From assembly GCA_036435485.1 (NCBI GenBank), contig CM071600.1, positions 115,870,046 through 115,934,045 on the forward strand: a stretch of DNA of 64,000 nt. Reading direction: 5' to 3'. The stretch comes from Saposhnikovia divaricata (lineage: Eukaryota > Streptophyta > Magnoliopsida > Apiales > Apiaceae). Shown one piece after another: positions 32,231 through 43,887 of this stretch (position 1 is its first letter; every line of letters begins with the position of its first letter). Under the pieces are notes generated by a model, which did not search any database, was not told the origin of the DNA, and worked only from the letters and a program-made list of their open reading frames with translations. The translations under genes and the position numbers were made by a program.

Positions 32231-34208
32231 TAATTAAGTTGGTATGTTAATGTTGCACTTTTGACTTAGACTATGATGTATTATGACACTTTTGGTAGTG
32301 AAGTATGGTGTATCTAAACTAAGTTGTATTCCAAGTCGAAGGCTGCCAATATGTATGGCTATTTTGGATATGATGTAGGCTGTCAACTATGGCTATTTTG
32401 GATTGATGTAGGCTGCCAAGAATGGCTATTATGGATATGATCTTAAATCCTACTATTTTATAGGGCTATAGTGACCCTATGTAATGAAATGCTGGCTATT
32501 ATATTGTCATCTTTTGGATTTTATTATTATGTTTAAATGTACAGGTTTGAGAAAAAATAAATCTTGCACTTGTCTAAACATGTTTATACAAACAAATACT
32601 GTAAGCAAAAAAAGTGTTGCTTTTAGATAATTTTAGCAACAGGTAAACCGTTACGAAATTGTTGCAAAGCATTACGAACGGATAATTCCGTTAGGACACT
32701 GCCAACGGATATTCGTTGGGAAAGTGTTTCTACCAATACCAACGGAATATTCCGTCACTATAGTGCCCAATTAGAAAACAGAGATCTATTAGTAGTTTGT
32801 TAGTATTTCGTTGGTAAATTTAGTAAATCTGTTGGGAAAGTGTTGCTACCAATAGTAACCGAATATTCCGTCACCATATTGCCCAATTCGAAAACAGGAG
32901 ATCTATTAGTAGTTTGTTAGTATTTCGTTGGTAAATTTAGTAATGAAATTCAAATCTGTTGGCAATGACTTCCACAGTTATCTCAACCGTTATTTTTCAT
33001 TGGCATTTCGTTGGCAAATACTGTTACCAACGGATTGGATTAACTTGCCAACGGATTTTTCTGTTGTCAAAACTCAAATTTCTTGTAGTGGTCGAGACAA
33101 GTTGATGGAGGTGGGGACACGAAGACTGGTGCTATTATCCCACAATGGACAGAGGTCCGGAGGTGGGGACACGAATCCAGCCGGTATTATCCCACAATGG
33201 CTAGGGAGGAACGATTTTGGACCTAGGAGATATCCGTTCAGGCCTAACGAGGACGTTAGGAGTTTATCATGATCTTTTGGGAGCCTGTGGTGGGCTTGTG
33301 GTTTACCAAAGTTGGCAGCATTTGGGCTAGTTTACTTTGGCTTATTTCGGATTCGAAATCGGGACTCAATCCGATTTTCGAAAAAGGACCGGGATTTGAC
33401 CCAGGTTGTCAAAACAAGGGCGGGAGCTGCAAGTCTCGCGTCCACCAAAAACCTTGAGTGAGCATGTGAGAGGATTTGAATTGCTCCACCCTGGATTTCA
33501 ACGTTAACGCTTTTCTAGCCTTTCCTATTGTCAATTTCTTTTAGGATATGAAGAAGCCGCTCTACAGCATCAAAGCTTATATAATCAACTAATCCCGTGC
33601 CTCCATCAATTAAGTCAAATAAATTCCGGGTTGCCTTATACAGCTTCATAAGGTCTTTGTTCTGGGAAACTTCCGAGCGAAGATTATAATGCAAAGGCAC
33701 ACCTTCAAAGGAATCACGCCATCAGATCCTAGTATTATTTTATCCTCAGGCTTGTTCATGAAGAGAACAGTTGCACAATCAGATGGGTTCAATTCGCTGT
33801 TACTGCAAAAACAACTCCACAGACATTCGTGGTGGCAACCGTGTTGCTTATCACGTTAAACCCTACTTTGGCTATTGCGGGACCACAAAAATGCTCAATA
33901 GTAACAAGGATCTGTGTCATCTGACTGTAACAAATTTACGCTTTCGAGAAACCTCTTGTATTTCAGGTTCCCACGACAAACTTTTAATGCCCTTGTAAGT
34001 AGTAAGCACCACAAAAAAGGTCAAAATCCAATGTAATAGAATCGTCATAAGTAGTAGGGGTTGGTTCTTTGACCATGAGGAATGGCATCTCCGTATTTAA
34101 TAGATGGCTTGGATTGTGAATATCAAGTACAAGTACCGATGACTTTTTTCACTAATTGCTAGAGACCCCAAATTTGATCTCAAAAAGTTTCCCAAATGCC
34201 ACATGTTA

Positions 34209-34828
34209 TGTAACACCCCAGTCCCACATCGAGGAGATTTGGGACTTCTGTTCAGTTTATAAGGCAAAGTACTATTGCTAATTGCACCAACAAATCATGA
34301 TCTTTTGGGGGCCTGTGGTGGGCTTGTGGATTACCCAAGTTGGCTACATTTGGTCCAGTTTGCTTTGGCTTATTTCGGATTCGGAATCGGGACTCGACCC
34401 GATTTTCGAAAAAGGCTCAGGATTTGACCCGGGTTGTCACCTATGGTATCAGAGCCGACTCTCGAAAGCTTGATTCGTCAAGTTGCTGGAGGTGGGGACA
34501 CGAAGGCTGGTGGTATTATCCCACAATGGATAGAGATCCGGAGGTGGGGATACGAACGGCCTGACGAGGACGTTAGGAGTATAAGTGGGGTTGTTTGTAA
34601 CACCCCAGTCCCACATCGAGGAGATTTGGGACTTCTGTTCAGTTTATAAGGCAAAGTACTACTACTAATTGCACCAACAAATCATGATCTTTTAGGGGCC
34701 TGTGGTGGGCTTGTGGATTACCCAAGTTGGCTACATTTGGGCCAATTTGCTTTGGTTTATTTCGGATTCGGAATCGGGACTTGACCCGATTTTCGAAAAA
34801 GACTCGGGATTTGACCCGGGTTGTCACC
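34209..34828 (+). mobile_element. TRIM-2, complete miniature LTR retrotransposon
   Basis: Two LTRs of equal length (233 bp, 34209-34441 and 34596-34828) start TGTAACACCCCAGTCCCACA and are nearly identical. The primer site TGGTATCAGAGC (tRNA-iMet) is at 34444-34455, two bases after the 5' LTR. The interior is only 154 bp, ending in a purine/G-rich tract (AAGTGGGGTTGTT) before the 3' LTR. The 5-bp direct repeat TGTTA (34204-34208 and 34829-34833) flanks the whole. There is no coding capacity, as is normal for terminal-repeat retrotransposons in miniature. Confidence 0.92.
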
Positions 34829-36024
34829 TGTTATCTTTTGATTAATCATATTATAATTAAGTAAGATGGATCCCCTATATTCACATCAACCATACCAATT
34901 AAAATAACTCATTTTGCCAAATCACCAATGACGGGAACTTTTTTTGGATCGGATCCAATTTGGTATCCCTAACATTACTCTTGGAGAAAAATATACATTT
35001 GCCCGTTATTCTAAGAAATACTAAGAAAAAAATACATTATATACTGAAGTTTTCTTGTGTTGACGAATATATACTAGAAAATCCATATACATTTACAAGT
35101 CGCAGAAAAATACATTTTCCAGTACGATTGTACATGAAAAGAATCAAAGATCAAACACGATAAATAGGATTAAGTTATAATTTTTTTATTAATAAGCAAA
35201 TTCCTTTTTAATTGTATTTCGGTACCAAATTTGGTTCCGCCCTATTTTGGTTTCACTCCAAAATTCCTAATTTTCCTAGAATTTTATATTATCATTTTAT
35301 AAAATATTAAAATTTATTGTAATTATAATCCTACTAAGTTGTGATTCGGTATCAAAACCTTGTGTTTTCTTGATTTTCTCATAATATTCTTAATTATATA
35401 TTAGAAAAAAAATAATCTACGACATTAACATTAACATTTATTAATAAGCTAGAAAATCGGTTTGAATGGTATCTCAATACTAAATTTGACTTCATCTCTA
35501 TAATGATTTTACAGCAGAACTGTTATAATCCAGTTATAAATTATAATTACAATTCGTATATTATAACATATTAATTTGCACAAAACTTTTATTAATACGG
35601 AAAAATATTTTTTAATTGTAATTTGGTACCAAATTTAGCTTCACCTCTAAATTTCTATTTTTCCTACAATTCTAAATTAGTTTTTAATAAAATATTAGAA
35701 TTATTGAAATTCTATTATATTGTAATTTTGTAATTTTTAATTATAAACATGCCGAGTTGCACAAATAATGTGTCTATTTGAATGCTGTATGTTGTGTTTC
35801 CATAATTTTATTAAATATTCTTAACGAAATATTAGAGGATTTCAATTATTTTTCAGAAAAACGTAAAAAAAAATTGTACTTGCTTGTTTTTTATCGCGAA
35901 CCGTATTTTTGCAAATAATTGTAGAAAATAGTAAAATCGCAAAAAAATTAAATTATAAAAATAGCATTTATGATAATTTTTCAATATTAAATTAGTAATT
36001 AGTTTGAATAAATTCTTTCAACCC

Positions 36025-36132
36025 GTACTTCGCACATGTTATTATTTAGTAAAACTTAAAGTGTATCGAAAGTTTCTGTACTTCGCACATGTTATTATTT
36101 AGTAAAAAACTTAAAGTGTATCAAAAGTTTCT
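36025..36132. repeat. Tandem repeat, about 54-bp unit, two copies
   Basis: Units starting GTACTTCGCACATGTTATTA at 36025 and 36078 differ by an AA insertion and one substitution. Confidence 0.8.
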
Positions 36133-36427
36133 TGTTCATTATTGATAAAGAAATCTTTTATTGATATTAATTAAAACCTTTATATGTTGTGTAGATGCAC
36201 AATGCTAATTGTTATTGGTAATATTTTTCTATATGTTCTTTTTCGTTTATTAGAATAGGAAACAAGCATATTTCATGAAAATATTTGTTAATTTGATAAA
36301 AAAAAATATTTCATAATTTTTTATTTTTTCTTAAAGTATAGCTTATAAGTTAACATATCCATTTTTTTAAATAAATTTCTTTGTGAGCTAGAGTTGAACA
36401 GACTAACAAATGATAACTCCCAACAAT

Positions 36428-36710
36428 TTTTTCTTTTTTTTTTGTAAAGGTGAATTTCTCATTCATGAATTGTACCAAAATACAATAATTATACAAGGGG
36501 ATTTTTTCATTCAAGAAAATTCATCATCTAACCGAAAAGCACGCATATTGCTCCCGGACGTTTAGACAATAAAACCTTCAGTCTGAAAGGAAGAACCCCA
36601 CAATAGAAAGGCCTCATTAAAAAACCCTCAAGAGCAAAACCCCGTGGAAAAAAACTCAAAAAGGAAAAAGAGTGCCCTCAAAATAGTTATACAAATTTTC
36701 CTAAAAATAA
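36428..36710 (-). mobile_element. Possible retroposon 3' end, minus strand
   Basis: It begins with a T-rich run (36428-36442), the reverse of an A tail, followed by a more GC-rich block with CCTCATTAAAAAACCCTCAA and AAGGAAAAAGAGTGCCCTCA. I recall these words from 3' regions of plant non-LTR elements. No coding region or target duplication was found. Confidence 0.3.
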
Positions 36711-37079
36711 TCAAAACTAATTGTTGCTTTTGTGAGTCCCCATTGTCATCAGTTATTGCCGCATACTTGTTTATTTTCCTCTTCGTCTTGGTTGCAGTTC
36801 ACCACCTCTAACTTTATATCATGTCCCCAACTACTAAATTGATTTCTACCCGATATCCTCCTTCTAGCCCCTCTCTTTTGTCTCTAGGCATACAAGACTT
36901 CACAATTAGCTAAAATCAAAACTCCAGAATCGATCAAGCACCTAAAAAAATTAAATAAATCTCATAAAACAACTGTAGCATAGAAAATGAAAAAAAAAAC
37001 AAAAGAAGATAAAATTAATATACTAAATTTTTAAATAAGATAGAAAATCAAAATAAAAATCAAACTAAATTTTATCTTA

Positions 37080-37112
37080 TGTCTAACCAAAGAACTTTCC
37101 TTTGGTTAGACA
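37080..37112. repeat. Perfect hairpin sharing its stem with 20975-21001
   Basis: Arms TGTCTAACCAAAG and CTTTGGTTAGACA (13 bp each) flank a 7-base loop. Confidence 0.75.
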
Positions 37113-38259
37113 CAAAATAAAATCATTATAAAAGGATACTAATAGTCATTAACGAACAACCATCAAATATGGCACTACCCGCATAGTCATTCAAAACCAT
37201 CATATATGGTACAAAGTCCAAAACAATAAACATCCATTATGTCCCAAATCGTCAAAAAAAACGACATCAAAATTATCACAAAATTGGTCCAAAAAGCCAC
37301 AATATATGGCACACCCTCAGAGGTACAAAAACCTTATAAAACGGTACAATAGTACGATAGAATCCTTAAAAATTTAGATACATTTAGACAATAAATAAAT
37401 TAATTCAATATTTGCCAACAGAAAAATTTCAAACAACAAAGTTGATTACTATAATTGTGACAATTAAAGAGTCAAACCAATAAAATAAATATTAAATATG
37501 GACAATTACAAAAAAATTCTAAATGAGTGTAAGACCCAATAAATGCAACTAATTAAAACATAAAATCAATAAGCTAATTTATTGAATTAGAACACATTAA
37601 AAGCAACTAATTAAGCATTATCAATCATGAATCAAAAATTAGCAACTGAAAATTAAATATAGCAATCAATTATCATAAATAGCAAATTTAATATAAAGAA
37701 CCGAATTGCCATTAAACCGAGCTTTTTCGGCGAGCTCGTGCTACCAAATCAGGCAAGAAACAGTCAAAAAACTAACATATAACAATTCCAGTCAAAAACC
37801 GGCGATTACTCAAAATCCGTCTAACTAAAAATGTAACAGAAAAATCAAAATAAAAACAAAGCCCAACTCAACACATAACTCACTATAACCCAGAAAATAC
37901 AAACAAATCCATCTATAAACTCTAAAACAAGTCGAAATATCAAGGTAACCGACTAAACTAGAAAATCCGGTAACAACTTTAAAAATCCAGCGACTTAAAA
38001 ACTTGCCAAGAAATTTTAACAAAATTCTATGTTACTCTACATATATATATCTATGCATGTACATAAACAAAATTAATAAACAATTACGAACAAGAATTTT
38101 CCGGCCAAACTCCGGTAATAATCCAAAAACCTAACCACACCAAAACACATTCAAAAACTTGCGAAATATACATGAATATCCTTATTTTTGAATGATCTAT
38201 TACTCTATAACCATAATAATACCAAAAACAGAGTACAAACCCAAATCCTAAATTAGACC

Positions 38260-38440
38260 GAAGATTGAATGGTATCGGATCAAATTCTTCTGGAGAAAAG
38301 ACTGCTTAAATGCATTCTACTCCTTTCATCGTATCAATTTACAGTAGTAAATTTCTCTCGAAGTTGTCAACGTAGATTTGAAGATTGAATGGTATCGGAT
38401 CAAATCTTCTGAAGTAAATGCATTCTACTCCTTTCATCGT
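38260..38440. repeat. 120-bp direct duplication
   Basis: GAAGATTGAATGGTATCGGA occurs at 38260 and 38380. The CATTCTACTCCTTTCATCGT word is also repeated. The second unit is shortened. Confidence 0.75.
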
Positions 38441-38699
38441 CAATTATGCGATGTGTGTCTGAATCAAATGTTTCTATTTACAACACACACACACACACTC
38501 CCAACAAATTTTTGATAAGTAAAAACATGAATATTTTAATATTTGGGCCCAAGTTATATGTAGTGGAAACTGGAAGTCCAAACCATAACGTGAAATAGCC
38601 GAAAACACGACAAAATGAGCGGGTGATAATGGACAAAGCAAAGAACATAGTACACTCATTCTGTTTTTACTTCTTATAGAAACTATAGAGATTAGGGAG

Positions 38700-38868
38700 C
38701 CTAAGATATATCTCAGGTAAGTTCCCTGATATACCTATATTTTATATGTAAAAATGGGATGGGCGTTTTAGTAAATTCAGAATTTTTTAATTAGCCCTGC
38801 GGGTCCAGTAAAATTTAAGGTTATTTTGTATTGTATCTCAGGAAAAGTTCCCTGAGATATATCTCAGG
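38700..38868. mobile_element. Short MITE-like element with palindromic ends
   Basis: The right end is a perfect 18-bp palindrome, CCTGAGATATATCTCAGG (38851-38868). The left end is nearly the same (CCTAAGATATATCTCAGG, 38700-38717). AAGTTCCCTGA-like words face each other just inside. Length is 169 bp. The target duplication is not clear. Confidence 0.5.
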
Positions 38869-39125
38869 TTCCTTTTTCTCAAAACTATATCACCGTTTCT
38901 GTACATAGAATAAAAGATAGAATAAAAGAATTCAACATTTATACAACAGTACAAAAATTCAAACTGGTATATACACTACCAAACGGGTACATATTGATGG
39001 TGGTGGGCAAACAAATGATCTCCTTAAACATTATCAATAATAATGATATACTCTTATACAATTTCGATAGGATGTAGTGTATTAAAATAGATGGGGTTCG
39101 GGATCTTGAAAGCACAATATCTCAT

Positions 39126-42100
39126 AATTGTAACCAGCTGGAGATATGTGGGCCAGATGGACTAGCATTATGATCAAATGGGCCATCGGCTAATCTAAAA
39201 TTACAAGCCCAAATCAAGTGAAGCCAACAGAGCCTAACTATATATACTGATCTAGTTCTCCTGAGCACTTATGGAAGAAGAGAACATTTATTTTGTATTG
39301 CTTTCAGTTACAGTTTTACATTCATGTACCTTCTTTCGATCATTTCAATTCTGTAATTTACTTTGAGTAATTGTAATTCATTTTCCAGTTCTTCAATACA
39401 GTTTATTTTCAGTTTATCAATTTATTTCAATGGCTTTTCCTTATTATTACCCGGTTGTTCCAAGTCCTTGCGTTAACAGTCCTATTTTGAGCAATAATAA
39501 CGTAACAGATGGTTACAAGTGGTATCAGAGCTTTCCTTCCTCGGATGTGATGGCTGCGTCTCCGTGCTCCTGCGGTTGTCAAACACCAAGTCTCCAATCT
39601 CCGGTTAGTAACCCTTATAATTACTATCCGGTTGAGTATAAACCACCTGAACCACCACCACCACTATCACCTTGTCTATACACTACTGAATTTTGTGCAC
39701 CTTATACGTTTGTTGACAGTCCTAATGGAGTCGAAACCCCTGTGTCAAACCATAGTCATTCTTATGATGTCACACTTAATTCCTGTTCTTATCCTCCCTC
39801 ATTTACATGTGTTGATACACCTCCGATTTATTTGTATTCCTCCCCTTATTCAAAGAAAACACCTCCAAACACATCACAAAATGCCACATCCAACATGTCA
39901 CAAAGTCCTAGTGCTGGTATTAGCCTCAATTCACCAGATGTAGTTTGAAATGTAATTGAGTCCAAACTGTTTGATGAATTTCCTGAGAGAAAATTTGATT
40001 CCCTTGATGAAAGAATGAGTGGAGATACTGTGATTTTTGCGAGTGCACTAGGTGTTAATGATGATGGGGTGGGCGTTGTGTCTGTTTTAGGTAATGTTGG
40101 GGAAGCCAATAAATGGGTGGAGAAGGTTGTTGAAATGCAGCAGGTGTTGGTTCTAGAGGAAGTAGTAGTCGAGGATCAGGTGGTTGATGAAAGTCCTAGC
40201 AGAGAATTTATACGCAAAAATCAAGTCCCAGGTGCCATTGTTTGTAATGTTTCTGCTAATCTCAATTCCACTCCTGGTGTGTTACAAGGCTTTGAAACAA
40301 GTTTCGAAGCACCTGATTCACAATGTTTTGATGGATTTAGTCTTAGTAATGATGGAATTAAATTACTGGAGATGGTTGTTGAAGTCCCGAATGAAGTGGG
40401 TGTAGATGCAGGAGAAGTTGAGCCTCACGTGTATGATAAAAATCCTGTGAGAAAATCGGAGTTGGTTGTTGGAACTGTGAGCAAGGAGGATTTACGTAAT
40501 GCTTGTAATGTCAATCATGATGAAGGACGTTCAGCTGCTGTGATTGGGAGTGAAATGAGCTGCAACACATTAGCAAATGGTTATGATGATTTCTTTGTGA
40601 TGGCTAACTTGATAACACGTCAAAATTCCAGTTCGGTTACAGAGTATGTAAAGGATTTTAGGCACATTAAATCCAGAGCTGAGTTCATTTTTAAGTGCGA
40701 TTTTGAGGATCCTCTTCTCGCATATTGTTTCGTTGAGGGATTGGATAATGAAATTCGAGAGACCTTGGAATTATGGGTACCTCAAAATCTACAAGAAGCT
40801 ATTTATCTGGCTACATTTCAGGCTTCAATGATTGAAGAGCGTTTACTAGTTGAGGTTATGGATGTTGATAACGAAGGTAGGAGGTAGCTTGTCAACGATG
40901 TTTCGGTGAAAACCTTTGGTTGTAAGGAAAATGGAAACGATACAATCATGAAGTCGGGGCCCTTGGAAGTTGTAAGTGGTGAAAATCTCGTTGCTCTGTC
41001 GAAACTACTTGTTGCTGAAAAAATGCCTTGGATAATTCTTACCAAGATGGAAGAGAGTGTGCTGGCTTTCATTGACATTCCTGCTTGTGTTGTTGATTCG
41101 CAGAAGCAAATGATTAGAGATGTTGCTGTCATGGATGGCCATTTTATAATGCTTATAAACGAGCCTACATCAACCAAAAATACTTATGGTTTAGAAAAGA
41201 AGCCAAAGAATATTGCTGATAAGGAGGTTATGCTAATCTTTGATCCAGGCGGTGGTATGCAAAATGGTCAGGGAGTATGCATCATTAAGTTTTTTTAAAG
41301 AAATGATTAAAAATGAGGACATGAAACTAGATGAAATTACTATGTTGAGTGTTGCTTCATCTTGTGATAACCATGGGGAATTCAAGCAGGCACATGATAG
41401 CATTAAAACTCTATTTTTTACGCGAATCAACCCTGGAAATATGGAGCTATCCCTTACAGTTTTGGGCCACTTACATCTATCGATCCACATAGTGCATGAT
41501 AAGCTTGATGTCCAACTTCTTGTAGCTGCCTTGCTTTGGGTGTCAAACAATTGGCATTTGAATTGCATAGCTTCGTCAAATGGACCTGGTGTCAAGTATA
41601 TGTTAGAGCATGAAGGAATAACTTATTTTGGTATGACTGTCCCTCAAAGTGTTACTTCATCTCTTAGTGCGCCTCCTTTGAGCCACTTGGCAGCTGGAAT
41701 TGCACTTGAGTGCAGAGCTTGTTTGACCAAACATTTGCTAGGAAATTACACGAGGAAGTGGTTGCGTAGTGTATTAGATGATTTTTTGACAAATCGAATA
41801 CCTCGAAATGCTACCTGGAAATTGACCTTATTCTATGCTATGGATCACAGATGCAAGAGAGTCTCATTTTCCATTCAAGGTGACATTGTACTTAACTTCT
41901 TCACATCTGTTGTTTCTCTATGTTGCTTGAATTCTAGTGATTCTTTTGAGCTACATATAGATCTTGCTTTGTTTTACACACATTGTCACAAGCTCTTGGC
42001 TGGTGTGTCCTATAATTTCAATATGTCACGTTTGAAAGATGTTAGTGACTTGACTAGAAATAATGACATTGAGAAACAACTTGATTATGCGGAAGAATGG

Positions 42101-43065
42101 CCAGCTTTTATACCAGATAATCAGTCACTTTTGGATCAGTTTCAAGAATTTAACATCTGCTCAAAAGAGATCATTCATGAATTATACAATGCTGGCCAGC
42201 TGATGGGGTTATTAAGGTGGATTCCTGGACACCAAAGTGAAGGAAATTCATTTCTTTGTGGTGTTACTTTAGTAATGCTTGTTGCTATCACAAAGGAGCA
42301 GGGCAAAATAACTGACTATGGCGATGGTGCTCTACTTAAATTGCTAAGGTATGTGCTACTGGATAGACTTGTTGTGTAACATGATTCTAATTATCCTTCC
42401 TGGAGCTTGGAGAAAAAGTGGAAGGATCATACTCCTAAGACGCGTAAGAGTTTTGGTAATGGTAATAGTGAATCTGGAGAATGTGGAGAAACATTGTCTT
42501 ATTGGACTCAAAATCGGAATGACTTAGTTTCAATTAATGTCAAGAGGCTAGCAACTGCTTGGTTTTGGAGTGTTACTACATTAGTATTTGATCCTGGAAA
42601 GTTCTGTTGCTACCGATGTATTCTTCGAAATTCAACTATCCTTGAGGACAGGGATAATTTTAAGGGGAAAGAATTGTAACCAGCTGGAGATATGTGGGCC
42701 AGATGGACTAGCATTATGATCAAATGGGCCATCGGCTAATCTAAAATTACAAGCCCAAATCAAGTGAAGCCAACAGAGCCTAACTATATATACTGATCTA
42801 GTCCTCCTGAGCACTTATGGAAGAAGAGAACATTTATTTTGTATTGCTTTCAGTTACAGCTTTACATTCATGTACCTTCTTTTGATCATTTCAATTCTGT
42901 AATATACTTTGAGTACTTGTAATTCCTTTTCCAATTCTTCAATACAGTTTATTTTCAGTTTATCAATTTATTTCAATGGCTTTTCCTTATTATTACTCGG
43001 TTGTTCCAAGTCCTTGCGTTAACAGTCCTGTTTTGAGCAATAATAACGTAACAGATAGTTACAAT
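39126..43065 (+). mobile_element. Non-autonomous LTR element without pol (TR-GAG-like)
   Basis: The two LTRs (389 bp, 39129-39517 and 42675-43063, start TGTAACCAGCTGG, end TTACA) are the same length and differ at about a dozen positions. A tRNA-iMet primer site TGGTATCAGAGC is at 39520-39531, and a purine tract AAGGGGAAAGAAT precedes the 3' LTR. The direct repeat CTCAT(A) flanks it (39121-39125 and 43066-43070). Merging the flanks gives continuous HAD-gene coding, confirming the insertion site. No protease, RT, RNase H or integrase motif is present in 3.1 kb of interior. A TATA-like CTATATATACTG lies in the LTR near 39238. Confidence 0.92.
39430..42679 (+). pseudogene. Long ORF of the pol-less LTR element (gag-like, PPR-like parts)
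   Basis: The ATG at 39430 is inside the 5' LTR. The frame runs through the LTR end and primer site and stays open to 41298 except for TGA at 39946-39948 and TAG at 40885-40887. From 41240 the next frame is open to 42679 except for TAA at 42377-42379, ending at the first bases of the 3' LTR. So about 1080 codons carry three nonsense codons and one shift. The N-terminus is Pro/Tyr/Ser-rich with a PPEPPPP run. About 40615-40870 resembles a retrotransposon gag core (SSSVTEYVKDFRHIKSRAEF, YCFVEGLDNEIRETLELWVP). About 41290-41400 resembles a pentatricopeptide repeat (FFKEMIKNEDMKLDEITMLS). The rest, including CRACLTKHLLGNYTRKWLRS, is not recognised. Confidence 0.65.
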
Positions 43066-43165
43066 CTCATAGATTGATCTGTTAAAGCATCCATCTGGCT
43101 GCTGATTACAGCCTTGATATGAAAGTGTTGTCTTCCCAATAAATTCCTTCGTCCAGAGATATATT

Positions 43166-43887
43166 ATGTGTTACTCCGACTCGCCAATTCAGGCGACCAT
43201 ATCTGTGTCGACACGACATGACACGGGACACGACACGGGATACGGGACAGATTCGTCCATTGAAAATCAGACACTTTTTCTCCATCGCCGGAAAAGTTGA
43301 AGGTTGTCGAAAAAATCGAAATCGAAGCTTGCCGGAGATAAATCATGCTTTTTACAGAACACGATATGATATAAAAGGTAAAGAACAAGAAGAAAGGATT
43401 GGGAAAGATGAAAAGCAGAAAGGAAAATGATGGAGATGATAAACGACTATGTATTTGTGTATATACAAACTGTATAATGTATGGTAATGTCTCTGGACTT
43501 TCTTTAGTCCACATTCATTATTTAATTCAATAATTGAAATCAGCTGTCACCAATCCACATGTACCTTTAAATTCCTGTATTACTAGATTTTGTTTTCGTG
43601 AATAATACATTTTAATAATTCTGTTTAGTTTATAAATTTTAAAAATCAATAAATTAATATTTTTTATGAAAATAATTATAAAAATAATAAAATATGAATA
43701 AAACATATATTTCTTATTTATTTTTATCATATAAAAATTATATAATTTATTTTATATTTGCCGTATCCCCATACTCGTACCCAAAATTTGGATAGTGTCC
43801 CCGTGTCCTAAATTTTCGAGATTGCCGAATCCGATACTCGGATATGTGTCGTGTCGGACACTCCGAACCTGAGTCCGAGTAACATAG
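43166..43887. mobile_element. hAT-4, non-autonomous hAT-type element
   Basis: The termini are inverted (ATGTGTTACTCCGACTC left; CTATGTTACTCGGACTC right, read inward), with an 8-bp perfect duplication GATATATT (43158-43165 and 43888-43895). Length is 722 bp. Subterminal regions are rich in CGACACG, GACACGGG and GTGTCGTGTCGG words, and the middle is AT-rich. It sits within the last exon of the HAD gene. No transposase frame. Confidence 0.85.

Larger units (their letters stand above)
26855..33090 (+). mobile_element. CACTA (En/Spm) transposon, complete, 3-bp TSD
   Basis: Perfect 13-bp terminal inverted repeats CACTACAAGAAAT stand at both ends, flanked by the 3-bp duplication GTC (26852-26854 and 33091-33093), exactly as expected for CACTA elements. 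Length is 6236 bp. Subterminal regions (26890-27400 and 32640-33060) are packed with CCAACGGAAT-like words in both orientations. It carries a broken TNP2-type transposase and remains of a second, coiled-coil gene. It sits inside TRIM-1 and is therefore younger than it. Confidence 0.93.
26625..33412 (+). mobile_element. TRIM-1, small LTR element split by the CACTA transposon
   Basis: The left part, 26625-26854, matches the 5' LTR and start of the interior of the complete TRIM at 34209-34828 (CCCAGTCCCACATCGAGGAG..., a degenerate primer site at about 26825, CAAAAGCTTG). The right part, 33091-33412, continues with the interior (GGAGGTGGGGACACGAAG, twice) and a 3' LTR lacking its first ~90 bp. 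A 5-bp repeat AACAA (26620-26624 and 33413-33417) is a plausible target duplication. Everything between (26855-33090) is the CACTA element. Confidence 0.75.
25838..33700 (-). pseudogene. Importin-alpha-like (ARM repeat) pseudogene split by transposons
   Basis: Coding remains lie in order on the minus strand. 33700-33515 (VSQNKDLMKLYKATRNLFDL, then VDYISFDAVERLLHILKE) resembles the first ARM repeat of importin-alpha. 26517-26281 has VALAIAEDLLRMNSDRCILS and CYALQYLT (compare the DEEVLTDACWALSYLSD repeat). 26233-25838 has ALRVVENMV, INEACQIISNIIARRQTWIQ and KMEAAWAIFYSICG, the later repeats. Importin-alpha carries nuclear-localisation cargo to importin-beta. The sequence is very diverged, contains stops and frameshifts, and is interrupted by TRIM-1 with the CACTA element (26625-33412). 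A 17-bp tandem duplication (CTTCACAAGTGTAACA-type) is seen at 26590-26624. Further remains may lie upstream to about 34200. Confidence 0.6.
34829..38699. other. AT-rich region without recognised genes
   Basis: Only short repeats are seen (36025-36132, 36428-36710, 37080-37112, 38260-38440). Open frames here are short and resemble no known protein. Confidence 0.5.

Noticed and set aside
36428..36710. Complete SINE
   Set aside because: No A/B boxes or target duplication could be found; kept only as a possible retroposon end.
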